Source: Chryseobacterium pennipullorum
GTDB taxonomy: Bacteria; Bacteroidota; Bacteroidia; Flavobacteriales; Weeksellaceae
Length of the DNA: 64,000 bases
Direction: 5' to 3'
Assembly: GCF_003384725.1 (NCBI RefSeq)
Contig: NZ_QNVV01000008.1
Span: 1 to 64,000 of the forward strand
Positions within the stretch are counted from its first letter, which is position 1. Every line of letters begins with the position of its first letter. The notes under the pieces were generated by a model. It did not search any database and was not told the origin of the DNA. It was given only the letters and a program-made list of their open reading frames with translations. Positions 34,544 to 43,988 of this stretch are shown here, in pieces. The translations under genes were made by a program, and so were the position numbers.

Positions 34544-35260
34544 TTACTTATAGGTTCCAAATAAGCGATCCCAGATAGAAGTGTAAAATCCGAAATTCTT
34601 TGTTTCGTCCAGGTGGTGCTGATTATGAAACCGGGTCGTTCCGATTAATAACCGGTCAAAGGAAGCCGGAAAAAACTCTCTGTTCAGATGTCCTATGGTT
34701 CCCCAGATCAGGTTAAGCAAAAGATATATTGAAATAGAAATCACAGAGAAGTTATAGCCCATCAGCAAAATAAGCATCATCATTCCAAAGCCCAGGGTTT
34801 CGAAAGGATGCAGAACAAAAAGACTTAAAAAATTGGTACTTACATGCTCATGATGCTTTCCATGCAGAAGTTTATATACAAAAGGCGAATGGGCGGCGTA
34901 ATGAAAAAAATACATCAGCAGATCCATCAGTAAGAGGAATGCTGCAACTTCAACTATGATCCATCTTACTTCCTGATTTTCGCCAAGCATAATCCATCCG
35001 TTTTTCCATAGGAAAACGCCGGCCAGCATGACCAAGCTGTTGCAGACTACGGTAAAAAGACTGAGATAAAAATCTGACCAGGTAACAGGATGATTCTTAT
35101 CCTGAAGCTTTATTTTGCGGCAGGTTGTTTCAATAAAAATATAGAGCCCTATCGAAAACAGATACAAAGCAATGTTGATCACGAGACTCAGCGCAATCCA
35201 CTGTGGCCACGAAAACTGCCAAAACATGAGCAATAGATCGGAAACTGTCGTCTCATTCAT
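34544..35260 (-). CDS. Sterol desaturase/fatty acid hydroxylase-family membrane enzyme
   Basis: 238 residues from ATG 35260 (an in-frame upstream ATG at 35326 would add 22 poorly membrane-like residues). About four membrane helices (WIALSLVINIALYLFSIGLYI, FLLLMDLLMYFFHYAAHS, LGFGMMMLILLMGYNFSV, ISIYLLLNLIWGTIGHL) and three histidine boxes, HYAAH, HGKHH and HNQHH, form the di-iron site of this superfamily. It probably hydroxylates or desaturates a lipid in the inner membrane; the substrate is unknown. No operon partner; it converges with the MarR gene. Confidence 0.88.
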   Translation of the reverse strand: MNETTVSDLLLMFWQFSWPQWIALSLVINIALYLFSIGLYIFIETTCRKIKLQDKNHPVTWSDFYLSLFTVVCNSLVMLAGVFLWKNGWIMLGENQEVRWIIVEVAAFLLLMDLLMYFFHYAAHSPFVYKLLHGKHHEHVSTNFLSLFVLHPFETLGFGMMMLILLMGYNFSVISISIYLLLNLIWGTIGHLNREFFPASFDRLLIGTTRFHNQHHLDETKNFGFYTSIWDRLFGTYK

Positions 35261-35428
35261 AAATGCATGATCTTTCAACTTGATGTCATAAATGTATGAA
35301 AATTGTTGTAAAATCCCATAAAACAAAACTTTGTAAGGAAGTAGAATGGTGCCTCATAACTGGCCGAACGACCTTAAGCTGCTGACTCATTGGTGATCCC
35401 TCAATCCTTTATTGTATGCATCCTGGTT

Positions 35429-35698
35429 TTATCTCTGTCTTTCTTTCCGTCTCAGCTCCCGGAGCCTTACCGTAAGTTTTTTTCTGAGGTCGTTATGGTA
35501 GGCGCGGTAATTTTTAATGCTTTTCTCAAGATTCTTTTTATTAAGCAGATATTCTTCGTAGAGATCTCCCAATTCTGAAATCTGCGTAACTACATCGGTA
35601 GAACGGCTTTCAGGATCATCTGCTGCTTCGATCAACAGCCGGTAATATTCGATGCGGCTGGTGAGGCTCATATGAAGTTTTGGTTCTATTCCCTGCAT
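35429..35698 (-). CDS. Unknown small helical protein
   Basis: 89 residues, very charged, with long amphipathic helices (MSLTSRIEYYRLLIEAADD, ISELGDLYEEYLLNKKNLEKSIKNYRAYHNDLRKKLTVRLRELRRKERQR). Probably a coiled coil; the basic end could bind nucleic acid or membrane. No known family. It lies 79 bp after the S41 protease stop and on the same strand. Confidence 0.6.
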   Translation of the reverse strand: MQGIEPKLHMSLTSRIEYYRLLIEAADDPESRSTDVVTQISELGDLYEEYLLNKKNLEKSIKNYRAYHNDLRKKLTVRLRELRRKERQR

Positions 35699-35776
35699 GG
35701 TTTTAATGTATTTTATGATTAATCTGGTGTTTGATTATGGTGTTGACGAGAAGTGAATTTTCCGGAGATCTTCAGC

Positions 35777-37123
35777 CTACAAAGACTGTTTTCCAACTGC
35801 TGCCGAAGGAACATCGCTCTGATACAAAATTTTCACGCTGCTGCTTCCTGGTTCTTTACCTGCTTTTACAGATCCGCCGTTCAGGGCTGAGGATATCAAA
35901 GTTTCCTCCGGATCTCCCAAAGGCAGTAATGGCAGTGATCCATATTCATTGACAGTGATCTGTGGCGAGATTCCATTGCTGTACTCACCCACGCCGTCGG
36001 CATTAGCAACTTTATAAACGACAGGATGAATCTGCCACGAAATTTTCCTTGGTTTGCGCCGGTCTTCGATGGTAAACCCAGCCATATCTTTACCCAAAGT
36101 AACATCTCCGATCTGAATTACCTGCAAATAAGGTTTGAGATTATTGATAACAATCTCAGCTGCCGACGCCGTACTGTTGGAAGTAAGAACGTACACCTTA
36201 GATAATCCTAGCGCATTCATTCTCAGATCAGCAAAATCAAGCGCTTTGGGATCATATTTAATCTGCCGGGCAAAGGTTCTTTTCACTTCACCCCCATTTT
36301 TATTGCCTTTGAAGATGATAAATGGAGAATCTGAAGATATCCCTGATGGGATCAGTGTACAGAGAGCGGCTGCAGAGGATACCGATCCGCCATAATTGTA
36401 TCGGAGGTCAAGGATCAGCTCCTGTACACCTGCCGACTTAAATTCTGCAAACTTCTGATTGAGCACCTGCGTCATACCGTCGGGAAAATCATAGATATAG
36501 AGGTATCCTGTTTTTTTTCCGTTTTTGGAAAATATTTTAGACAATACCGGCTGTTCAAAAGAAAATCCGTAGTATACGGTAATCGTCTTTTCGTTTTCAA
36601 CAGCGCCGTTATTCCAGTTTCCGACAGTGAGTTCCACGCTGGTCTGGTCTTTAATCGCAGATGCCAGCGCTTCCGCATTCGATGCTGTGATCAGTTTACC
36701 GTTGATTCTGGTAAGGACCATCCCTCTTTTTAGCCCGGCATTGAATGCCGGAGAGTTTTGGAGCACCAGCTTAACAACGGTAACGACAGTACCGTCTGCA
36801 CGTTGAACAATGGTATAATCGAAGCCGTACATATTCCTTATGGAACGCGGATATGTAGAAGAATCTTCGGTATTGACGATAAAAGAAAACCGGTCTTTGG
36901 GAGCAAGCAGGCTCTTGAAAAAATCTTTTACCGGAAGGTGGTAATCCGGTTTGGCAGGCATCTGATCTGCCCAGTAGTAATATCTTTTCATGCTGTCCTG
37001 AACCCATACATTCACAGATTCTGTACTCCCGTCAGGAAAAACAGGTATGTTATCATCATTATTTGTGCATGAGATGAGTAGTATGGTGATGAACACCAGC
37101 TGAATCTTAAAAAAATAGGTCAT
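35777..37123 (-). CDS. S41-family lipoprotein protease (Ctp-like)
   Basis: 448 residues. A lipoprotein signal peptide ends LLISC (C19). About 120-165 is a PDZ domain (NSPAFNAGLKRGMVLTRINGK). The S41 core follows, with the ELILDLRYNYGGSV segment near 240 and the catalytic serine in TSNSTASAAEIV near 315-323; a lysine downstream (GKDMAG, about 345) is the likely base. It degrades or trims proteins at the outer membrane or periplasm. The stop of the upstream lipoprotein gene overlaps the same short spacer (7 bp), so they are co-transcribed. It is the last gene of the locus that starts with fecR and the TonB receptor. Confidence 0.9.
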   Translation of the reverse strand: MTYFFKIQLVFITILLISCTNNDDNIPVFPDGSTESVNVWVQDSMKRYYYWADQMPAKPDYHLPVKDFFKSLLAPKDRFSFIVNTEDSSTYPRSIRNMYGFDYTIVQRADGTVVTVVKLVLQNSPAFNAGLKRGMVLTRINGKLITASNAEALASAIKDQTSVELTVGNWNNGAVENEKTITVYYGFSFEQPVLSKIFSKNGKKTGYLYIYDFPDGMTQVLNQKFAEFKSAGVQELILDLRYNYGGSVSSAAALCTLIPSGISSDSPFIIFKGNKNGGEVKRTFARQIKYDPKALDFADLRMNALGLSKVYVLTSNSTASAAEIVINNLKPYLQVIQIGDVTLGKDMAGFTIEDRRKPRKISWQIHPVVYKVANADGVGEYSNGISPQITVNEYGSLPLLPLGDPEETLISSALNGGSVKAGKEPGSSSVKILYQSDVPSAAVGKQSL

Positions 37124-37129
37124 ATCTGA

Positions 37130-37873
37130 TCAAAGGTATTCGGTCACATCAATATCTCCTTTAACGGTCCATACTCCGTTTTCTTTTTTTTCCTGGAGAA
37201 CGATCAGGTTGGCGCCCATATGCTGCTTTATGGTCACCTTAATAGCGGAAGCACCGGCGTACGGTTCCAGAGTTCCCGGCTTGTACAGCTCCAGATAGAC
37301 AGGCGCCGTTGAGCTGAAGAAGCTGTAGATTTTCACTTCTGAAAAGCTGTCCTTTCCGATGACATCAAATTCTGCGAGAACCATTCCGTTTTCCCGTTTT
37401 AAAACGCCTTTTACGTTTTTCAGAGCCGATCCTGAATATTCGCCCAGATTGGGAAAAATAAATTCAAAGCCTACTTTTCCCAGATTCACCTGCGGTTTTA
37501 CCACGTATGTCTGCAGGAAAATTCCAGGAAGATTAAAGAAATATAGATTTTTATAGTCATCAATATTGTCATAGGTAATGCTGTATTTGGCGATTTCGGC
37601 CCCTGTTTCATGATTATATATTCCCAGTTTGTTGGTCTCGCCCTGATCCAGGACAAACTGAAGCTGTGTTTCTATTTTATTGGTGTATGAGGTCTTACCA
37701 TCAATAGATACCGGCTCTCCGTTGAACCTCAGTTGAAGTCCGTCAGGTTTTGAGTATCCTTTGATATTAACAACTCCGGGTTTCTGTGACCGGTCATACA
37801 GCTCCATGCTATTTTGGTCTGTGCATGCAAGGATGAGGGTACAAAACAGTAGTAATGCAAAGATCTTATTCAT
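37130..37873 (-). CDS. Unknown lipoprotein of the TonB/FecR locus
   Basis: 247 residues. A lipoprotein signal peptide ends LILAC (C17). The mature part is beta-rich with no known motif (VNIKGYSKPDGLQLRFNGEPVSIDGKT; NLGKVGFEFIFPNLGEYSGSAL; PVYLELYKPGTLEPYAG), so probably an all-beta surface or substrate-binding lipoprotein. It is 7 bp before the S41 protease gene and belongs with the TonB receptor locus by position. Function unknown. Confidence 0.7.
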   Translation of the reverse strand: MNKIFALLLFCTLILACTDQNSMELYDRSQKPGVVNIKGYSKPDGLQLRFNGEPVSIDGKTSYTNKIETQLQFVLDQGETNKLGIYNHETGAEIAKYSITYDNIDDYKNLYFFNLPGIFLQTYVVKPQVNLGKVGFEFIFPNLGEYSGSALKNVKGVLKRENGMVLAEFDVIGKDSFSEVKIYSFFSSTAPVYLELYKPGTLEPYAGASAIKVTIKQHMGANLIVLQEKKENGVWTVKGDIDVTEYL

Positions 37874-38034
37874 CTTTCTTATTTCATTTTTAGAAATATT
37901 GCCCCACCCGATAAGCAGGGCAATACATAATTATAAAAAAACTAGTTGGATATGTTCTGAATAACCTTCAGGTTACCCATTATTGTATATTAAATTTCAT
38001 GGTGCTTCTCAATCAGTTTTAAAGGGTACAGCCG

Positions 38035-38958
38035 TTATTTCTTAATAAACTTCAGCTTTTCTGCAGTTTTCCCGTCTGTAATTTCAGCAACATACATTCC
38101 TGATGCAAGACCTGCAATATTGATCCCTCTGGAATACTGAGTGGTCAGTACTTTCTGTCCTGTCGTACTGTAAATGTTGACTATCGTTGTATTTTCTTTC
38201 AATGCCGGATTAAGCTGCAGCTGCAATAATTCTTTTACCGGATTTTCTCCTATTTGTGTTAAAACTTTATTTCTCTTTACCTCGTTTGTTCCTAAAAATG
38301 ACGTCGCGAAAATACCCATTTCATCAATATTGATGTTCTGTATATTATTACCGCTGGATTTTCTGTTGGCCCACATTCCGATGTATATTTTCTTACCTGC
38401 GAATGCAGAAAGGTCAACAAGTGATTCTACAAACTGGGTAAGGTCTGCAGGGAAAGGGTTGGCAGAATCTCCTACCTGTATTTTGTAAGGGCTTGGAATA
38501 TCATTTCCACCGGCATCTACAGTCATTGCCTGAAAATCAGCCAATGCAGGAACCTCTTTCTGAGGAGTACTTACAAAGATGTAAAGATCTCTGGCTACAA
38601 TGGTATGTGTCGTTCTCTGTCTTCCGATATAGGCTGCTAAAGTAATGGTTCCGGCAGCAGAGGTAAGATCTATCGCGGGAGAAATGATCCAGTCGTTTTC
38701 AGCTATAAACCCTGTAGCGCTTCCAGTAGGAACCACGCTGATAGAATGGCGCAGTACTCCGGCAGTTCCGTAAGCCAGAGATGTTCCGTTGTGGTAGATA
38801 TTCTGTCCCTGTACCCAACCGTTGCCGTTGTTATTCAGATCATGGAAAGTCCAGTCCTGGAGATCAGCAGGAGTGTCAAAAGAATTACCCCACACCATAG
38901 TCTGCGCTGCAGCAAAGTGAGATAAGAAAAGAACAGATGATAAAATTATTTTTTTCAT
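38035..38958 (-). CDS. T9SS-sorted choice-of-anchor-J-type surface protein
   Basis: 307 residues. Signal peptide MKKIILSSVLFLSHFAAA. The N-terminal part (SFDTPADLQDWTFHDLNNNGNGW, GFIAENDWIISPAIDL, KKIYIGMWANRKSSGNN, NINIDEMGIF) matches the cleaved-adhesin/choice-of-anchor J jelly-roll fold. The last 80 residues are a type A T9SS sorting tail (GENPVKELLQLQL, STTGQKVLTTQY, LASGMYVAEITDG, LKFIKK). Exported to the cell surface. It lies between the beta-helix lipoprotein and the unknown lipoprotein in the TonB locus, suggesting a surface-binding role for the same substrate. Confidence 0.85.
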   Translation of the reverse strand: MKKIILSSVLFLSHFAAAQTMVWGNSFDTPADLQDWTFHDLNNNGNGWVQGQNIYHNGTSLAYGTAGVLRHSISVVPTGSATGFIAENDWIISPAIDLTSAAGTITLAAYIGRQRTTHTIVARDLYIFVSTPQKEVPALADFQAMTVDAGGNDIPSPYKIQVGDSANPFPADLTQFVESLVDLSAFAGKKIYIGMWANRKSSGNNIQNINIDEMGIFATSFLGTNEVKRNKVLTQIGENPVKELLQLQLNPALKENTTIVNIYSTTGQKVLTTQYSRGINIAGLASGMYVAEITDGKTAEKLKFIKK

Positions 38959-39033
38959 AGCACTGATTATTAAAATTTTTGAATAATAAAAGCAAGGAAA
39001 CAGCAGATGCCGTTTCCTGCTTTTTAAAGTTTT

Positions 39034-40326
39034 TTATTCTACAATGGAAAAATTGTATTTCGTCCAAAGTCCCTGGAAGTTTCCACAGTTTCTTGGCGAT
39101 ACATTCCAGCTTCCTTCGTTGAAGAACGGCTGGTTCATCCCCCAAAGTGATGCAGGAGTACCCGTCAATAGGTTGGCTGCAGGAATTCCTGCTGTACCTG
39201 TACCGGTAACCGAAGTATTGAATCCATGAATCTTGATCGTGTTGTACGTTGAAGCTGAAGAAAGTTCAGAACCTGTTCCTTCCACTTTGATTCCTACAGG
39301 ATATCCTGTAACCACAGCATTGTTTAGTGTCAATCTTCCGTGTCTTCTGATGTGGATTCCGTTTTCATACAAAGCCCCTTTCGCTGTGTTTTTAGCACCA
39401 ATAATGGTAAGGTTGTTGATCACAGGGTGTGTTAGCAATGATGTAGAAGAACCGTCTGCGTTGTTATCAAGCTCTATACCGTTAGAGTCCGGGCTTGATC
39501 CACTAAGACTGTGTGTAGAATTGTAATCTGCCAACGCCAATGCGCAGGTAATAGTTCCTGTGTATCCGTTATCGAAATCAAAATTATCATCATCCGCTGC
39601 AAAAGAAACCAGGTTGGAAGCATTTACGGTTCCCCCGAAGAATTCGAAAGAATCGTCTTTACCGAAAGATACCTGAATGTGATCCAAAGTAGTTCCGTTT
39701 CCTACTCCTCCTAAAGTAAGACCATTGATTTCGTTTCCTGAGTTGGGAGCCAAAAGATCATATCCGGCAAACTCGATACGTACATATTTCAATGTTCCCC
39801 CGTTGTGAGAAGCATTGGTACCTCCGTAATAGAAATCAGGACCTGTTAATCCCTCTACAGTTTTTGTAGATGGAGTGTTGGTAGGAGCATCTCCCAAGAT
39901 AATAACCCCTCCGAAATCACCGGGAGCTGCAGTCGTATCCTCATTACCGTCAAGCAATTTGTAGCTTGTGAAAATGATTGGCTGTGCTTCTGTACCTGCT
40001 GCATTGATTTTTCCTGTCTTAGAAATTACCAAAACTCCGGTAGCGGTATTGCTGGTGTTTGGTTTTGCTTTAATGAAAGTCCCCGGTTGGATCGTTAAAG
40101 TAGCGCCGTTCTTTACGGTTACAATTCCATCTAATTCTACTACTCCACTCCATGTAGTATTGGAGGTAATAGCACCGCTTACGCTGGTTACAGGAAGAGC
40201 CGAAGCGGTAAGGTATTCAGCAGAAGTAGGCTTCATTTCGAATGGAGATGATGAATCTGCCAGGTGATCGTTTTGACAAGCTGTAAGAGATAATGCTGCC
40301 ACTGCAATTAGAGTTAGTCTTTTCAT
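39034..40326 (-). CDS. Parallel beta-helix lipoprotein of the TonB locus
   Basis: 430 residues. Lipoprotein signal peptide ends LSLTAC (C17). The body is a right-handed beta-helix: VKNGATLTIQPGTFIKA, VLVISKTGKINAAGTEAQPIIFTS, DFGGVIILGDAP, NPVINNLTIIGAKN-type strands, and RHGRLTLNNAVVTGYPVGIKV. Such proteins are anchored at the outer membrane and often pair with TonB receptors. It lies 316 bp after the TonB receptor gene on the same strand. The substrate is not known; a polysaccharide or surface-binding role is inferred. Confidence 0.82.
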   Translation of the reverse strand: MKRLTLIAVAALSLTACQNDHLADSSSPFEMKPTSAEYLTASALPVTSVSGAITSNTTWSGVVELDGIVTVKNGATLTIQPGTFIKAKPNTSNTATGVLVISKTGKINAAGTEAQPIIFTSYKLLDGNEDTTAAPGDFGGVIILGDAPTNTPSTKTVEGLTGPDFYYGGTNASHNGGTLKYVRIEFAGYDLLAPNSGNEINGLTLGGVGNGTTLDHIQVSFGKDDSFEFFGGTVNASNLVSFAADDDNFDFDNGYTGTITCALALADYNSTHSLSGSSPDSNGIELDNNADGSSTSLLTHPVINNLTIIGAKNTAKGALYENGIHIRRHGRLTLNNAVVTGYPVGIKVEGTGSELSSASTYNTIKIHGFNTSVTGTGTAGIPAANLLTGTPASLWGMNQPFFNEGSWNVSPRNCGNFQGLWTKYNFSIVE

Positions 40327-40642
40327 TTGTTATAATTTTTAGTGAATCCGGCCGTGTTATTTTTTGGGGCCTGATCAGTTTTTTAATATTCAGGAATATC
40401 TGCCTCTATCCCTTCGATTTGGTTTTTTAATAGTCTTCCATCGCCACAGGAGGAGCTGCATTGCGGAAGTTCCCATAAGAGCCGTTAATACCCGGGAAAA
40501 GCTATTAACGTCCGGTTTTTTCTGAACCGTTACTGATGGGCGCCATATCAGTACTTTTCCGATTCATGATCAGGTTTCCGAAACCTGTAGAGGTCTATCT
40601 ATTGAGAATTCTTTCTTATATCACGATCTCCGGAAACCTTTT
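40327..40642. other. Gap between TonB receptor and beta-helix lipoprotein genes
   Basis: 316 bp. Two stems are visible: CAGGTTT-CCG-AAACCTG (40571-40587) and CGTTAATA / TATTAACG (40483-40510). A reverse-strand open stretch ends ...NFRNAAPPVAMEDY with no start and a stop just upstream, so it could be a gene remnant. I cannot support a functional gene. The gap may hold the leader of the lipoprotein gene. Confidence 0.4.
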
Positions 40643-43600
40643 CTAAAAGGTATAATTCACACTTACACTGAACATTCTTCCACTGTAAGCCCGGAACATA
40701 ATTTTGTCAATATTTTTATCATATCTGTCTGTTGCTCCCGGAAGAAGCTCCCAGCCTTCTCTTTCTGTCCCTACTGTACTTCCCGGCCCATCTTTGGCGG
40801 CGAGGTATGAATTGAAGTTGTTATAGTATTCTTTTACTCTATTGAAGAGATTCCGCACATTGAATTTCAATTCAAAATTTTTGTTGCGGAGGAATTTATA
40901 GGAAATCTGGGCATCTGCTACCGCATAAGGGCGCTGGATCTCCTCTCCTTTATAGGCGTATCCTACGGTGATGTACTGATCCCCTTTGGCATTGTACAAA
41001 AAGCTTAATCCCAGCCGGTCACCGTCGTAGATCAGCCCGAGGTTATACGCATAAGGAGTCTGTCCGTACAGTGGCCGCTTTACCTCATAGGTTTCGTCAT
41101 GATCTCCTGTTTTATAAAGGTCTCTGAAAGCCACTACTTTCGTATGGTTATAGGTGAAATTCCCGCTTACGAACAGTTTTTCCAGGAAAGGAGACTCCGC
41201 GATAAAGGCTAAATTCTTTCTGACCTCGGCTTCTACACCGATCAGTTTTGCATTTTTGGAGTTCCCATTATACAGATACAGATTTCCTTCACTGGAAATA
41301 TGTCCTTCCCGCTCAATAGGCCGGTCTATATTTTTGTAATACAGCCCTGCTGAGAATATTTCTCCCAGTCCGGGAAACCATTCAAATTTAAAATCATAAT
41401 TGTTAATCACTGAGGAGGTCATTTCCGTATTATAGATCAATCCGTTAGCAATAGGATCAAAATAAGGCAGCCCCGTTCTTTCATTAAACTGCGGTCTGAT
41501 CACCGATTTGTTGTAGGCAAGCCTAAGGTTCATTTTATTGGTAGGGCTGTATGTAAAATTCACAGACGGCATCCATTGCCAAGGCTTTTCCTCTATTGTT
41601 GTCCGGGTAATATATTTTGAATCTGCGGGATCCAGCTGCTGGGAAATCATATCGTACTTGAAGTATTCTGCACGAAGTCCCCAGACGAGCCTTAATTTGT
41701 TTTTCCAGCGGTTGTCAAACATGATATAAACCGCATGCTGATTCACTTCTCCTTCGTACTTGTCATTTTTATAAAGTCCTTTGGTTTCCCATCCAATACC
41801 ACCCGGAACATAATGAGATCCATTAAACCAATCGGCAAGAGAACCATACATCGTCAAATAATTCTTCTCGCTATTGGGAACGTCCCGGTTTTCATCCACC
41901 CGAAGAAAAAACTTCTGCTGTTGATTGGTATTGGTTTTTATGGTTCCTGCATAGCCTGTCTTAAGGCTATTCTTAAAACTTCCGGCATCCATATCCCATT
42001 TGAAAGAAGCTCCATAATTGTAATCTGTTTCTTTGTTTTCTATATATCCCCTGTAGAAATCCGCTCCGGAATTGTAAATCTTATGAAAGGCCAGAATTTC
42101 ATTTCCGATAAAATCATACCGGGTGATGTATTGCGTATAATCCTTGGTATCCGATGCTACTCCCGTACGGGCTGCAAACCAGCTGACCTCCGTATTTCCT
42201 ATTTTATGATTTCCCTCCAGTTTGTTCTGAAGAAGGGACTGAAAAACGGGATAATTGATATTATCAGTGTACGGGCGGTCCAAGTTTTGAATCTGCGAAG
42301 GATCATTATTGGGAATAATCCCATGATAAAAATAATTATAGGCTAACTCTGCATTGGACGCCATTCCGCTGCCGGTGGTATATTCATTCCAGCCTGTTAC
42401 CCTGGTGAGGGTATTATCAAAAATATGGGTATAGGAATTACGGAATGACACCCTGTTTTTTCCCCACTGCAAACCGAAATTCAGCATTCCTGCAAGCGTA
42501 GAATTATAATTGTAGGAACCTCCACTGTTTTTGAAATTATAAAACGGAATCTGTCCGTTGGCATCAGGCATTCCTGTCGTATCCAGCCAGTTTCCTCTCC
42601 CCGTATGATCTATATCCAGTTTATTCTGTTCATTTCTCAGGATCAATGCTCCGGCAAATCCCCATTTGTTATTATTTTTCAGGGCGTAGGTTCTTCCCAG
42701 GGCAAGCTGAAGATTGGATCCCATGTCCCCTCTGGTTCTGTACGTACTGAAGTTGTCATTCGTAAACTGTTTAGACTGCTCAAAAAACCTGGGGTTATTC
42801 CAGTCCATGGCTTCCAGCCCTCTGGGAAAATCACGGCTTCCGTCATCATATCCGAAATAATCATACTTCCCCCGCTTCCGGGTCAGGAATTCTTTGAATG
42901 CCGTCTGATCATTATAGGATGTTCCTGTACTTATTGTGGTGAAATTCTCATTGGGAATATCTTTGGTCCGTACTTCTACATAACCACCTGCAAAGCTGGC
43001 ATTCATGTCCGGGGTGGCCGATTTGCTTACAATCACACTTTCTACCATTGCCGTAGGAATGATATCAAAAGAGAAATTCTGGTTATAAGCTTCCGTGCTG
43101 GGCAGATTGATTCCGTCCATGGCTGCGGTATTCCAACGCTCACCCATGGAACGTACCACCACATATTTATTATCGATTGTGGTAATTCCCGTTACTCTTT
43201 TCAGTGTTCCCCCTACGTCATTATCAGGGGTTTTAGAAATCTGTTCAGCCGAAATACCATCGCTCATCTGTGCTGCTTTCTTCTGTAATGCGAGCAATCC
43301 GGCCTGGGTATCTGCTTTACGGGTTGCAGTCACTACAACTTCCTGAATATCTGTTATTTTATCTGAAGCCCGGTTTAAAGCAAATGAAACAGTATTTGTT
43401 TCTCTCCCTGTAACGGGGAGCTTTTCTACCCGGAGGGTATTGTATTTAGGTGCCCGTATCGTGAGCTGGTACGTTCCTGATGGAAGATCTAAGGTAAAAT
43501 CGCCGTTATTATCCGTTACCGCAGTTCTGCCGGCAATATGAACTTCCGCTCCAACGACAGGGCTTCCCACCTCATCAACTATTTTTCCGGAAATACGGCC

Positions 43601-43933
43601 GTTTCCCGGTGCTGCAGCCTGAGTACCTTCATATTTTATTGAAATAAGATCCCCATGCAGGCGGAATACAACCGGAAGTCTGCCGATGATATCTTTCAGA
43701 CAGTTATTTACAGAAGTGTTTTCACATTTTACCCCTTTTACCTTCAGCTCCTTAATGTCTACTTGTGAATAGGCCAGCCGCATTCCGGTTTTTCCTGCAA
43801 ATTCTTCCAATACTTCAATTAACGGTCTGCTGGCAGGCACAGAAAATGATACTTTCTGAACCAGTTCCTGAGCTTCGGCGGCTACCGTAAAAAATAAGGC
43901 TGCAATGGTAAAACCACATTTCATACTTTTCAT
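40643..43933 (-). CDS. TonB-dependent outer-membrane receptor with STN domain
   Basis: 1096 residues. After a signal peptide (about 1-21) comes an STN (secretin/TonB N-terminal) domain, about 25-95 (RPLIEVLEEFAGKTGMRLAYSQ), which signals to the anti-sigma factor. Next a CarboxypepD_reg-like fold (about 110-195, GSPVVGAEVHIAGRTAVTDNNGDF), a plug domain (about 215-330, EQISKTPDNDVGGTLKRVTGIT ... GGYVEVRTKD) and a 22-stranded barrel ending with aromatic VSVNYTF. It imports an unknown substrate with TonB energy. Upstream are fecR and a divergent sigma gene; downstream are surface proteins. Confidence 0.92.
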   Translation of the reverse strand: MKSMKCGFTIAALFFTVAAEAQELVQKVSFSVPASRPLIEVLEEFAGKTGMRLAYSQVDIKELKVKGVKCENTSVNNCLKDIIGRLPVVFRLHGDLISIKYEGTQAAAPGNGRISGKIVDEVGSPVVGAEVHIAGRTAVTDNNGDFTLDLPSGTYQLTIRAPKYNTLRVEKLPVTGRETNTVSFALNRASDKITDIQEVVVTATRKADTQAGLLALQKKAAQMSDGISAEQISKTPDNDVGGTLKRVTGITTIDNKYVVVRSMGERWNTAAMDGINLPSTEAYNQNFSFDIIPTAMVESVIVSKSATPDMNASFAGGYVEVRTKDIPNENFTTISTGTSYNDQTAFKEFLTRKRGKYDYFGYDDGSRDFPRGLEAMDWNNPRFFEQSKQFTNDNFSTYRTRGDMGSNLQLALGRTYALKNNNKWGFAGALILRNEQNKLDIDHTGRGNWLDTTGMPDANGQIPFYNFKNSGGSYNYNSTLAGMLNFGLQWGKNRVSFRNSYTHIFDNTLTRVTGWNEYTTGSGMASNAELAYNYFYHGIIPNNDPSQIQNLDRPYTDNINYPVFQSLLQNKLEGNHKIGNTEVSWFAARTGVASDTKDYTQYITRYDFIGNEILAFHKIYNSGADFYRGYIENKETDYNYGASFKWDMDAGSFKNSLKTGYAGTIKTNTNQQQKFFLRVDENRDVPNSEKNYLTMYGSLADWFNGSHYVPGGIGWETKGLYKNDKYEGEVNQHAVYIMFDNRWKNKLRLVWGLRAEYFKYDMISQQLDPADSKYITRTTIEEKPWQWMPSVNFTYSPTNKMNLRLAYNKSVIRPQFNERTGLPYFDPIANGLIYNTEMTSSVINNYDFKFEWFPGLGEIFSAGLYYKNIDRPIEREGHISSEGNLYLYNGNSKNAKLIGVEAEVRKNLAFIAESPFLEKLFVSGNFTYNHTKVVAFRDLYKTGDHDETYEVKRPLYGQTPYAYNLGLIYDGDRLGLSFLYNAKGDQYITVGYAYKGEEIQRPYAVADAQISYKFLRNKNFELKFNVRNLFNRVKEYYNNFNSYLAAKDGPGSTVGTEREGWELLPGATDRYDKNIDKIMFRAYSGRMFSVSVNYTF

Positions 43934-43988
43934 ACTTGAGTGTTCTCTTTTTGTTTATAAGGTTATCTGATTATTATTTTTATGTTGG

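Noticed and set aside
40483..40510. Riboswitch in the gap before the beta-helix lipoprotein gene
   Set aside because: Only simple stems; no conserved aptamer motif that I recognise.
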